The notes under the pieces are model-generated. The model saw only the letters and a list, made by a program, of their open reading frames with translations. It was not told the origin of the DNA and ran no database searches. 64,000 bases of DNA from Kitasatospora cineracea (lineage in GTDB: Bacteria; Actinomycetota; Actinomycetes; Streptomycetales; Streptomycetaceae). This document shows, piece after piece, positions 34,376 to 43,587 of this stretch. Position 1 is the first letter of the stretch. Every line of letters starts with the position of its first letter. The DNA lies in assembly GCF_003751605.1 (NCBI RefSeq), contig NZ_RJVJ01000001.1, forward strand, positions 3,658,001 to 3,722,000. Reading direction: 5' to 3'. Made by a program: the position numbers and the translations under genes.

Positions 34376-35941
34376 TCAGCGGGTGAAGACGCCGTACGAG
34401 AAGCCCTCCGCGCGCAGCACCGAGTGCGTCAGCGACACGCCCCGCCCGTGCAGCAGGCGCCCCGGCAGGTCCCGTTCCACCGGCAGGCAGGCAGGCGTCC
34501 GGCGCGGGTTGACCACCACCAGGTAGCGCTCGCCCCGCAGGTACGCCAACGGGTAGCCGGTGTGCAGCAGTTCGACCGGCCCGTCCGGGCCCAGGCCGGG
34601 GTGCGCGCGGCGCAGCGCGATCAACTCCCGTACCCGGTGCAGCAGCGAGGACTCGTCGGCGCGCTGGGAGGCCACGTCGGGGCGGTCGGGGGAGGGGTCC
34701 AGCGGCAGGTAGAAGCGGTCGGCGGCGGCGGAGGAGAACCCGGCGTCCGCGGTCGCGTCCCACTGCATCGGCGTGCGCGAACCGGCCCGGTTGTAGCGCG
34801 GGCCCAGCACGCTGCCCTCGGTGTCCGGCAGGCCCGGTACGAAGCGCATGCCGATCTCGTCGCCGTAGTAGATCGTCGGGACGGTCGGCCAGGTCAGCTG
34901 GAAGGCGAACGCCGCCGCCAGCTGCTCGCGGGTGCGCGGGCCGCAGGCCAGCCGGGAGAAGTCGTGGTTGGTGGTGGGCAGGGAGGCGAAGCCCCGGCCG
35001 TCCATCGCCTTCGCGGCGCGCTCCCACTCGGCGAGGAACGGCCGCATCGAGCCGCGGCCCTCCGGGTCGAAGTAGCAGGGCTGCTCGGGCCACTCCTCGT
35101 GCACGGTGCCCGTGCCGTTGTCCCACAGCGAGCGCAGCGCGGCTCCCTCGGTGGGGCCGCCGAACTGGAGGAAGAAGTCGCCGTGGAAGCCCATCGGCAC
35201 CGAGCGGGCCGGGTCGCCCCACTCGGCGAGGATCACGTTGTCGGGGTGCTCGGAGTCCATCCAGGCCCGGGTCTCCCGCCACAGCCTCCCGGTCTCCACG
35301 AACCCGGGGTCGTCCTTGACCAGCGAGGACGCCATGTCCACCCGGAAGCCGGAGACGCCCAGCGCGAACCAGTGCGCCATGATCTCGCGCAGCGCCGCCC
35401 GGTTGGCCCGCGGGCCCTCGGCGTCCACCGGCTGCCGCCACGGCTCGGCCGGGTCGGTGCGGGCGTGGCCGAAGTTCAGCGCGGGCTGGAAGTCGAAGAA
35501 GTTCGGCTTGTACCAGCCCGGGCGGCTGCCCGGCGAGGCCACGTACCCGGGCGCCGGGCGGTCCGCCCACACGTAGCGGTGGTCGTCCGGGTCGGCGGCC
35601 GAGCGGACGAACCACGGGTGCCGGTCCGAGGTGTGGCCCGCGACCAGGTCCAGCAGCACCCGGATGCCGCCGCGGCGGGCCTCCTCGGTGAACTTCGCCA
35701 GGTCCTCCGGCGTCCCGTAGCGGGGCGCGGTGGTCAGGAAGTCCGCCACGTCGTAGCCCGCGTCGCCGAACGGGGAGGCGAAGCACGGGTTCAGCCACAC
35801 CGCGTCCACCCCCAGCCAGCGCAGGTACTCCAGCCGCTCCGTCAGCCCCGCGAAGTCGCCGACGCCGTCCCCGTTCCCGTCCGCGAAACTCTGCGGGTAG
35901 ATCTGGTACAGCACCGCACCCCGCGCCCACTCCGTACCCAC
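34376..35941 (-). CDS. glycoside hydrolase family 13 alpha-glucosidase-like enzyme
   Basis: A 521-residue GH13 enzyme. Seen: QIYPQSFADGNGDGVGD, VLLDLVAGHTSDRHPWF, GFRVDMASSL (nucleophile Asp), ILAEWGDP (acid/base Glu) and LPTTNHDFSR (third Asp). No signal peptide, so it is intracellular, hydrolysing or transferring glucose from alpha-linked oligosaccharides. The start is one of two adjacent GTGs (35944 or 35941); the second has better spacing from AGAGGGG. It is divergent from the TPR-like gene. Confidence 0.9.
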   Translation of the reverse strand: MGTEWARGAVLYQIYPQSFADGNGDGVGDFAGLTERLEYLRWLGVDAVWLNPCFASPFGDAGYDVADFLTTAPRYGTPEDLAKFTEEARRGGIRVLLDLVAGHTSDRHPWFVRSAADPDDHRYVWADRPAPGYVASPGSRPGWYKPNFFDFQPALNFGHARTDPAEPWRQPVDAEGPRANRAALREIMAHWFALGVSGFRVDMASSLVKDDPGFVETGRLWRETRAWMDSEHPDNVILAEWGDPARSVPMGFHGDFFLQFGGPTEGAALRSLWDNGTGTVHEEWPEQPCYFDPEGRGSMRPFLAEWERAAKAMDGRGFASLPTTNHDFSRLACGPRTREQLAAAFAFQLTWPTVPTIYYGDEIGMRFVPGLPDTEGSVLGPRYNRAGSRTPMQWDATADAGFSSAAADRFYLPLDPSPDRPDVASQRADESSLLHRVRELIALRRAHPGLGPDGPVELLHTGYPLAYLRGERYLVVVNPRRTPACLPVERDLPGRLLHGRGVSLTHSVLRAEGFSYGVFTR

Positions 35942-36143
35942 CACTGCCCCTCTCGTCCCGAACCGTCAACCGTCCCGCACCGCACACCGGTGTTCCCCCA
36001 AGCCATGCCCCGCCCCGCCCCCGGGGAACCAACCGGCCCGGTGCCCGGGTGCCCGGTGCGTGGGCGTCCGGTGCGTGGACGTCCGGGGCGGGGTGGCATC
36101 ATCGCCGGGTCACGGAGTTCGGGCGCAGGCGGGAGTGGTGGCG

Positions 36144-36782
36144 GTGGGTCGGTGGTGGTCGCGCGGGAAGCGTCGCGAACAGCGGGAACGCGAGCAGCAG
36201 GAGGTGGTGGAGGCGCGGCTGGTGGAAGGGGCGTCCTGCCGGCCGCCGGACGGCGAACTGGTCGAGATGCTGGCCGCCGCCGAGGCCGGGGACGACATCG
36301 CGATGAGCAACCTGGGGGCGGTGTTCCACTCGAACGGCGAGCCGGCCGCCGCGCTGCACTGGTGGGAACGCTCCTGGGCGGCCGGGAACACCATGGCCGG
36401 GTACAACCTGGGCATGTACCACTCGGCCGCCGGCGATCCCCATCGGGCCCAGGTGATCTGGGAGCAGGTCGCCGCCCTCGGTGACGCCGACGCCATGCTG
36501 GGCCTGGTCAAGCAGGGCCTGGAACGCGGCGACACGGCCACGGTGGACCGCTGGGCGCCCGGCATCCTCGCCCAGGACGAGGCGTTCCCGGTCACCGCCC
36601 TCGGCGTCGCTTTCCGCGATGACGGCGACCTCGACCGGGCCGTGCACGCCTTCCGCCGCGCCGAGGAACTGGGCGACGCCTACGCCATGGAGTACCGGGC
36701 CCGCCTGCTCACCGCCCAGGGCCGCACCGCCGAGGCCGAGGCCCTGCTGGCGAAGGCCGCGACCGCGCAGCGGATGCTCTGA
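36144..36782 (+). CDS. TPR/Sel1-like repeat protein
   Basis: A 212-residue all-helical protein. A basic start (GRWWSRGKRREQREREQQEV) precedes four Sel1/TPR-like helical pairs: AMSNLGAVFHSNGEPAAALHWWERS, AGYNLGMYHSAAGDPHRAQVIWEQ, VTALGVAFRDDGDLDRAVHAFRRA and AMEYRARLLTAQGRTAEAEALLAKA. GTG 36144 is best spaced from GGGAG, with GTGs at 36135 and 36138 as alternatives. It probably scaffolds protein contacts; its gene immediately precedes the DUF4132 gene. Confidence 0.72.
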   Translation: MGRWWSRGKRREQREREQQEVVEARLVEGASCRPPDGELVEMLAAAEAGDDIAMSNLGAVFHSNGEPAAALHWWERSWAAGNTMAGYNLGMYHSAAGDPHRAQVIWEQVAALGDADAMLGLVKQGLERGDTATVDRWAPGILAQDEAFPVTALGVAFRDDGDLDRAVHAFRRAEELGDAYAMEYRARLLTAQGRTAEAEALLAKAATAQRML

Positions 36783-36874
36783 CCCTCCCGGGCCGGGGTG
36801 TCCGCACCGCTCGCTAGGGTGCCGCCAGGTGGTCGGCCGTTCGTGGTCGTCCGGTCGGCGTGTTGGAGGGGCGA

Positions 36875-39800
36875 GTGCGGCGCTGGGAGCTGGTGGAGGG
36901 CGGTTCGGCGGGGTTCCGGGAGGCCGGAGGGCCCGCATCTTCGGCCGGGTTCCCGGACGAGGACGCGTTCGTGCTGCCCGAGGCGTGGCGCGAGCACGTG
37001 CTGCCGCGCCGCCGGGGCGGGGTGCCGGTGTCGCTGCCCGAGTGGTGGCCGGTGGTGGACGCGGCGGCGGTGGCCGAGGCGGAGGACCTCCACATGACCC
37101 GGCCGCACCGGGCGATCGAGCAGGTGCTGACCGCCCCGGGGTCCGACCCCGGGGTGGTGGCCGCCGTCCGGGCGTACCGGGCCGGGACGCCGGACCCGGT
37201 GGGGCTGGCGGTGGTCACCGCGATGGTCCGGGACTGGCACGATCCCGACTGGGCCGAGCGGTCGTTCGCGGGCTGGACGGTGCGCTTCGGCCTGGGCCTC
37301 GCGGTGCGGGCCGCCCTGGTCTCCCTGGAGGTGGACACCTCCCACCTGCAGGCGCCCCACGGGCAGCGGGCCAGGGTGACCGTCCGCGACCTGGACTCCC
37401 CGTACGCTCCCGACCCGGGCTTCGACCTCCGGGTGCTGGCGGCCGCCCGCCGGGCGCTGGCCGCCGCGCCGGAGCCCGAGCACGCCGCCGTGGTGGCGGA
37501 GTTGGCGGAGCTGCGGGACACGCCGGTGCGCCGGGCGGCCACCTCGTTCCTGCTGCCGGAGCGGACGGAGTGGGTGGACGAGTGCCTGGCCGAGCTGTCG
37601 GGGCACACGGCCGCGGTGACCCGCCTGCTGCGCGCGCTGCTGCTGCCCGCGCTCGGCAGCGCCGGGCAGGCGCGGCGGTGGGACGCGGCGACGCGCGGGG
37701 TGTGGCTTTACTGGACGCCCCAGTTGGTGGCCACTCTCGCCGACGGGGTGGGGCCGGCCGCGGTGCCGCTGGTGGCGGAGGTGCTGGGGCACTACGGGAG
37801 CGAGGGCGACCGGGTGCGCGAGTACGCCGAGTACGTGGCGGAGTTCCCGACCGACGCGGCGATGGGCGAGTTGGTCGATCGGATCGCCTCGCGGGCCGTC
37901 CGGCCGGTACTGCTGGAGACGGTACGGCGCTTCCCGGTGCGGGCGGTGCGGGTCCTGTCGGCGGCGGCGCGGCGCGGTGGCCCCGCCCCCGCCGCGGCGG
38001 CGGTCCGGCACCTGCTCAACGGGCACGTGGCGGTGCTGCGTTCGCGGCTGCCGGAAATCCTGCCAACCCTGGACGAGGAGAGCGCGGCGTACGTGCGGGG
38101 CCTGGAGGGGCGCGGGATCCGCTGCCCGAGGCGGCGCCGGAGCGGCTGCCCGCGCTGCTGGTCGACCCGCCGTGGACGCGTCGGCGGGCCGTCCGCAAGC
38201 CGCGGGTGCTGGCCGTCCAGGCGGTCGGCCAGGAGGTCCAACTGCTCTGGGAGGAGGGTGAGTCGGCGGCGTTCGCGGCCACCCTCTACCGCTCCTGGGA
38301 CTACTCGGCGAACATCGGCTGGGCGGAGAAGGTGCGCAACTCCGAGGAGAACGGCTGGACCAGCCAGTGCTGCCGGCTGCTGGCCATCGCCCCGGCGGAG
38401 CTGATGGCGCCGTACCTGGAGTCCTGGGACCCGCGCGAACTGGCCTCCTGCGGCGAGCAGTTGGCGCCGGTACTGGCCAGGTTCGGCCCGGCCGCGCTGC
38501 GGCTGGTGCTCGGTGCGGCAGTGGCCCGGCCGGCCCAGGTCGCGCCGGTGCTGCTGCCGGTGCGCGGCGCGGTCGCGGCGGGAGTGATGGCGGACGCCCT
38601 GCTGCGGCTCAAGTCCGTTCGTCAGGTGGCGCGTTCGTGGTTCGCCCGGCACGGGGTGGCGGGTGCGCTGCTGCTGGTGCCGGCGGCGGTCGGCAAGGCC
38701 GGCCGCGAGCGGACCGCGGCGGAGCACGCGCTGCGGCTGGTGGCCGCCCAGCAGGGGGCCCAGGCGCTGACGGCGGAGGTGGCGCAGCGGTACGGCGAGC
38801 CGGCCGCGGCGGTGGTCGCGGACGCGCTGGAATCCGACCCGCTGGAGACCGCGCTGCCCGCGAAGCTGCCCGAGCTCCCCTCCTGGCTGCGGACGGAGGT
38901 GCTGCCGCAGGTCCAACTGGCCGACGGGAGCGGCGCCCTGCCCCAGCGGGCGGTGCGCCACCTGCTGACCGTGCTGCAACTGGGGAAGCTGCGCGACCCG
39001 TACCCGGGCCTGGCGCTGGTCGCCCCGGCGCTGCGGGCCGACACGGTACGGGCGTTCTGCTGGGCGCTGCTGGAGGAGTGGCGACAGGTCGGGATGCCGG
39101 GGGCGGACAGTTGGACGCTGTACGCGCTCGGCGAGTTCGGCGACGACGACACCGCCCGGCAACTGGCCCCGCTGCTGTCCGAATGGCCCGGTCAGAACGC
39201 CCACCAGCGGGCGGTGGAGGGCCTGGACGTGCTGGCCGCGATCGGCACCGACGTCGCGTTGATGCAACTCCAGGGCATCGCCCAGCGGGTGAAGTTCAAG
39301 GCGCTCAAGGCCCGTGCCCGGGAGAAGATCGCCGAGATCGCCGAGTCGCTCGACCTGACGGCCGAACAGCTCGGCGACCGCCTGGTGCCGGACCTCGGCC
39401 TGGACCCGGACGGCAGCACCGTCATCGACTACGGCGCCCGGACGTTCACCGTCGGCTTCGACCAAGAGCTGCGCCCGTACGTGCTGGACGCCGACGGCAA
39501 GCGGCGCAAGGACCTGCCCGCGCCCGGCGCCCGCGACGACCAGGAGCTCGCCCCCGCCGAACGCAAGCGCTTCGCCGCGCTGAAGAAGGAGGCCCGCACC
39601 CTGTTCGCCGACCAGAGCGCCCGGCTGGAGGCCGCGATGGTCGCTGAACGGACGTGGAGCGCCGGCGAGTTCACCGACCTGATGGTCGCCCACCCGCTGC
39701 TCGGCCGGCTGGTGCGCCGCCTGCTCTGGACGACCGGTACCACCGCCTTCCGGGTCGCCGAGGACCGCAGCCTCACCGACGTCCGCGACGAGCCGTTCGC

Positions 39801-40302
39801 CCTTCCCGCCGACGCCACCGTCCGGCTCGCCCACCCGCTGCACCTGGCGCCCGCCGAACTCGCCGTCTGGTCCGAGCTGTTCGCGGACTACGAGATCCTC
39901 CAGCCCTTCCGCCAACTCGGCCGCCCAACACCCGAGTTGACCGAGGAGGAGGCCGCTGGCCACCGGCTGCGCCGGTTCGAGGAGCACACCGTCCCGACGA
40001 GCCGGATACTCGCGATGACCAAGCGCGGCTGGCGGCGCGGCGAACCGCAGGACGCGGGACTGGAATGGTGGTTCCACAAGCCGCTCCCGAACGGCCGCCA
40101 CCTGGTGGTCGAGATCCAGCCGGGCATCTACACCGGCCTCCCCAACGAGTACGACGAGCAGACCATCGAGGCGGTCTGGCTGGACGGCACGCTGGAGCGC
40201 TACTGGCCGAACGGCCGCGAGTACCGCGAGCGCCTCGGCGGCCTGGACCCGGTCGCCGCCTCCGAGATCCTCGGCGAACTGGAGGAGTTGACCGCCGACT
40301 GA
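36875..40302 (+). pseudogene. DUF4132-domain protein gene with an apparent single-base frameshift
   Basis: The N-terminal part (MRRWELVEGGSAGFREA, WGR-like, to about 38113) reads in one frame and the rest, including the conserved C-terminal DUF4132 block (EWWFHKPLPNGRHLVVEIQPGIYTG), in another. Adding one G to GGG at 38114-38116 joins them into a 1142-residue protein of normal length. GTG 36875 follows GGAGGGG. Without the repair the first frame ends at 38404. DUF4132 (MolR-like) proteins are large HEAT-like proteins of unknown function. Either a real mutation or a sequencing error. Confidence 0.82.
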
Positions 40303-40354
40303 CCGTCGGCCTGCCGCCTGCCGCCTGCCGCCTGCCGGACGCCGGGTTCCGGCA

Positions 40355-40376
40355 CGGGTGGTGACAACGGGTCAGG
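40355..40376 (+). promoter_or_regulatory. 22-bp segment shared with 29152-29173
   Basis: One mismatch in 22 to the segment upstream of the UbiA gene, same orientation, 65 bp upstream of the leader-peptide ATG. See the other copy. Confidence 0.4.
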
Positions 40377-40440
40377 GATTCCGTCCGAGGAGTGAGAAAG
40401 GGGCAGCGCGACAGGGCACCCGGTCGCTAAGGTTCCCGCC

Positions 40441-40515
40441 ATGACCCTGCTGGTGAGCCGCCGCCATGTCGACCACGGCCGCGCCACCACGACGGGTTGT
40501 CGCCGCGTCGGCTGA
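40441..40515 (+). CDS. small leader peptide with RRHVD motif
   Basis: A 24-codon reading frame, too short for ordinary calling, reads MTLLVSRRHVDH...GCRRVG. The SRRHVD core and the late Cys match the putative leader peptides placed before sulfur-related and other genes in actinomycetes, where ribosome progress at Cys may govern the downstream gene. TAAGGT sits eight bases upstream of the ATG, so it may be leaderless. A 7-bp hairpin at 40619-40639 follows before the secreted-protein gene. The 365-bp gap 40303-40667 holds only these elements. Confidence 0.55.
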   Translation: MTLLVSRRHVDHGRATTTGCRRVG

Positions 40516-40667
40516 CGCGGCCCGCACCCTCCCCTCCCGTCGAGGGCCGCTCACGCACTGCGCCGAGCGGCCCCGCGCCTGCCCCGTCCCCGGTACCGGG
40601 TGCCGTTCGGCGTCCCTTCCTTCCGCTCCCGGCGGAAGGGCCGCGACTCCCCGAACAGGACCCCGCC

Positions 40668-42071
40668 ATGCGCCCACGTCTGCTGCTGCCCGCCCTCGCC
40701 CTGGCCGCCGCGCTCGCCGCCACCGCCTTCGGGCCGCTGCCCCCGCAGAACCCGGCGACCGCCCCGAACGGCAACGCCGGCATGCACGGCGACTCCGCGT
40801 CCAGCGACACCACCCCGTACGCCGGGCCCGGCACCGGCGCCGTCGACTGGAGCCGCACCGCGCTCGCCTCGGCCTGCCCCACCGTCACGGTCGGACAGGA
40901 CGGCTACCCGGTCGCGCTGTGCACCACGATCTTCGGCCGGACCCCGACCGTGCACCTGCTAGACCCCGCGAACGGCGACGACCTGGCCTCGCTGGAGCTC
41001 CCCAAGGGCGCCCTGTTCGGCGGCGTGTACGCCTACCTGGACCAGAACGACGCCCTGGTCGCCGTCGACGGCAACGACGACCTGCTCCGGATCGGGCACC
41101 ACCGCACCGGCAGCGGCTGGCAGTTGACGGTCGACCGGCGCACCCCGCTGGCCGGTGCGGTACCGTCCGGCGACAACATCGTCGGCCTCAGCCCCGGCTG
41201 GGACGGCAAGGTCTGGTTCGCCACCGACCACGGCGTGATCGGCACCGCCGACACCGCCACCGGCACGGTCCGCACCCTGGCCACCGGCGAGGGCGTCGCC
41301 AACAGCATCTCCACCGTCCCCGGCCACACCGCCGTCGCCACCGACCACGCCCTGTACCTGCTCGGCCAGGCCGCCGACGGCACCCCCGTCGTGCAGTGGC
41401 GCGCCCCGTACGACCGCGGCCCCGGCCGCAAGCCCGGCCAGCTCAGCTGGGGCACCGGCGCCACGCCCAGCTTCTTCGGGCCCGGCGACGGCACCGAGTA
41501 CGTCACCCTCACCGACAACGCCGCCCCGCACGAGAACCTGCTGGTCTACAAGGTCGACGCCGGGCCGGTACCGGTCTGCACCACGCCCGCGCTCACCAAG
41601 TGGGCGGCCAGCGGCACCGAGGACGCGGTGATCGCCTCCGGCCGCAGCGTGTTCGTCACCAACACCTACGGCTACCCGTACCCGGCGCTGCCCGACGGCG
41701 CGCCCGCCGGCGTCCCCGCCTCGGCCTCCTACCAGGGCGGCATGGCCCGGATCGACCTGAACGCGAGCGGCACCGGCTGCGCCACCGTCTGGGAGAGCGA
41801 CGTCAAGTCGGCCGCGCTGCCCCGGCTCTCGCTCGGGGACGGCCTGATCTACACTGCCACCGTCAGCGGCCCCACCGACCCGGTCGGCGCCCAGACCTTC
41901 GCCACCTACGCGCACGCGGTGATCGACCCGGCCACCGGCGCCAAGGTCGCCGGGAGCACCTTCGGCATCGGCCTGCTGTACGACCCGCTGCAGATGACCG
42001 GCACCACCGCCCCCGACGGCACCCTCTACCAGGGCACCGAGACCGGGGTGCTGCGGATCACCCGGAAGTAG
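40668..42071 (+). CDS. secreted beta-propeller-like protein
   Basis: A 467-residue protein with a signal peptide (RPRLLLPALALAAALAATAFG) and mature domain of repeated strand segments resembling PQQ/YVTN propellers (HLLDPANGDDLASLELPKG, HAVIDPATGAKVAGSTFG). No membrane anchor, so exported. Six to eight Cys are spread through the domain and may form disulfides. ATG 40668 follows AACAGGA. It is preceded by a leader peptide gene. I do not know its function. Confidence 0.78.
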   Translation: MRPRLLLPALALAAALAATAFGPLPPQNPATAPNGNAGMHGDSASSDTTPYAGPGTGAVDWSRTALASACPTVTVGQDGYPVALCTTIFGRTPTVHLLDPANGDDLASLELPKGALFGGVYAYLDQNDALVAVDGNDDLLRIGHHRTGSGWQLTVDRRTPLAGAVPSGDNIVGLSPGWDGKVWFATDHGVIGTADTATGTVRTLATGEGVANSISTVPGHTAVATDHALYLLGQAADGTPVVQWRAPYDRGPGRKPGQLSWGTGATPSFFGPGDGTEYVTLTDNAAPHENLLVYKVDAGPVPVCTTPALTKWAASGTEDAVIASGRSVFVTNTYGYPYPALPDGAPAGVPASASYQGGMARIDLNASGTGCATVWESDVKSAALPRLSLGDGLIYTATVSGPTDPVGAQTFATYAHAVIDPATGAKVAGSTFGIGLLYDPLQMTGTTAPDGTLYQGTETGVLRITRK

Positions 42072-42088
42072 CGGCCGCACGGCAGAAC

Positions 42089-42134
42089 GGGCCCCGGGGT
42101 CGGGCCGGACCGGTTCCGGCGATCCCCGGGGCCC
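42089..42134 (+). terminator. terminator after the propeller gene
   Basis: GGGCCCCGGGG and CCCCGGGGCCC, 11-bp stem with an inner GGCCGGACCGGTTCCGGC hairpin. It separates the propeller gene from the N-hydroxylase cluster. Confidence 0.7.
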
Positions 42135-42189
42135 TTCGCGTGCCCGTCCGGAATTTCCCCCACGGCCGGGAAACCCGCCCTACCCGCCG

Positions 42190-42204
42190 GGAATCCGGGA
42201 TTCC
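42190..42204. promoter_or_regulatory. palindrome before the N-N bond cluster
   Basis: GGAATC CGG GATTCC, a perfect 15-bp palindrome 103 bp upstream of the first gene. TAGATT follows at 42205 and could be a -10. Candidate operator for the cluster. The stretch 42217-42276 carries ACCGGCC/ACCGGCTC tandem repeats. Confidence 0.5.
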
Positions 42205-42306
42205 TAGATTCCTCCTCGAACCAACCGGCCAACCGGCTCACCGGCTCACCGGCCGGCCGACCGGCCGACCGGCCCTGGACGAAACCGAGTTCACGAGGGG
42301 GAAAGT

Positions 42307-43587
42307 GTGGCTGACCTAGAGGTGGGCGTACTGGCGATCGGCGCCGGCCCGGCGAACCTGGCCCTCGCCGCCGCGATCGAGGAGAGCGGCTCCGCCGAAC
42401 TGGCCCGGAACACCCTGCTGTTGGAGCAGGCCCCGGACATCAAGTGGCAGCGCGACCTGCTGATGCCCTGGGCCCGCAGCCAGGTGTCCTTCCTGAAGGA
42501 CCTGGTGACGCTGCGCGACCCGCGCAGCCGCTTCTCGTTCCTCAACTTCCTGCACCAGCACGACCGGCTGGACCAGTTCATCAACCTGGGCACCTTCCAC
42601 CCGCACCGCTGGGAGTTCTCCGACTACCTCCAGTGGGTGGCCCGCTCGCTGGAGCAGGTGCGGATCCGCTACGACGCCAAGGCCACCGCCACCGAGCCGC
42701 GCCACGACGTCGACGGCAAGCTGATCGGCTGGCAGGTCACCCTCGCCGACGGCGACACCATCCGCTGCCGCGACCTGGTGGTCGGCGCCGGCCGCGACAT
42801 GCACATCCCGCCGGTCTTCGCCGACCTGCCCGCCGAGAAGCTCATCCACAGCGCCCGCTTCCGCAGCCGGATCAACGCCGTCGACAAGGACGCCCCGCTG
42901 CGCACCGTGGTCGTCGGCGGCGCGCAGAGCGCCGCCGAGATGTTCATGGCGCTGTACGAGAACCTGCCGAACTCCACCGTCACCATGCTGGTCCGCTCGA
43001 TCGGCCTGCAGAACTACCAGACCAGCAAGTTCGTCAACGAGCTGTTCTACCCGTCCTTCGTCGACGAGTTCTTCGACGCCCCCGCCGACACCCGCGCCCA
43101 GCTCCTCGACGAGATGCGGTTCACCAACTACGCCGCGCTCGCCCCGCCGTTCCTGGACGAGCTGTACATGCTGCTGTACCGGGAGAAGATGATCGGCACC
43201 GGCCGGGCCGAGGTCCGGGCGATGACCGAGGTCGCCGCCGCCCGCGAGGAGGACGGCGAGGTGGTCCTCGACCTGCGCGACCGGCGCACCGGCAAGGTCA
43301 CCGAACTCCGCTGCGACCTGGTCCTGCTCGGCACCGGCTACGACAGCCGGATGCCGTCCCTGGTAAGGGAGTTGACCGGCAAGACCGGGCTGTCCGAGGT
43401 CTCCGTCAGCCGCGACTACCGGGTCGACCTCGGCACCGGCACCGACGCCGCGCTCTACCTCCAGGGCGTCAACGAGGCCACCCACGGCATCGCGGACTCG
43501 CTGATCAGCGTGCTCGCCCACCGGGCCCGCGACATCACCGGCGACCTGCTGGAGCGCCACGGCCTCACCCCGGCCGGTGCCCGCTGA
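42307..43587 (+). CDS. ornithine/lysine N-monooxygenase (SidA/IucD family)
   Basis: A 426-residue flavin N-hydroxylase. Seen: LAIGAGPANLALAAAI (FAD), VVVGGAQSAAEMFMAL (NADPH) and DLVLLGTGYDSRMP (substrate/FAD C-terminal motif). It adds OH to the side-chain amine of Orn or Lys; which one is not visible. GTG 42307 follows GAGGGGGAAAGT. It begins the cluster and overlaps the MetRS-like gene by one base (TGATG). No siderophore synthetase is present; the adjacent MetRS-like enzyme argues for N-N bond formation as with Spb38/Spb40. Confidence 0.9.
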   Translation: MADLEVGVLAIGAGPANLALAAAIEESGSAELARNTLLLEQAPDIKWQRDLLMPWARSQVSFLKDLVTLRDPRSRFSFLNFLHQHDRLDQFINLGTFHPHRWEFSDYLQWVARSLEQVRIRYDAKATATEPRHDVDGKLIGWQVTLADGDTIRCRDLVVGAGRDMHIPPVFADLPAEKLIHSARFRSRINAVDKDAPLRTVVVGGAQSAAEMFMALYENLPNSTVTMLVRSIGLQNYQTSKFVNELFYPSFVDEFFDAPADTRAQLLDEMRFTNYAALAPPFLDELYMLLYREKMIGTGRAEVRAMTEVAAAREEDGEVVLDLRDRRTGKVTELRCDLVLLGTGYDSRMPSLVRELTGKTGLSEVSVSRDYRVDLGTGTDAALYLQGVNEATHGIADSLISVLAHRARDITGDLLERHGLTPAGAR

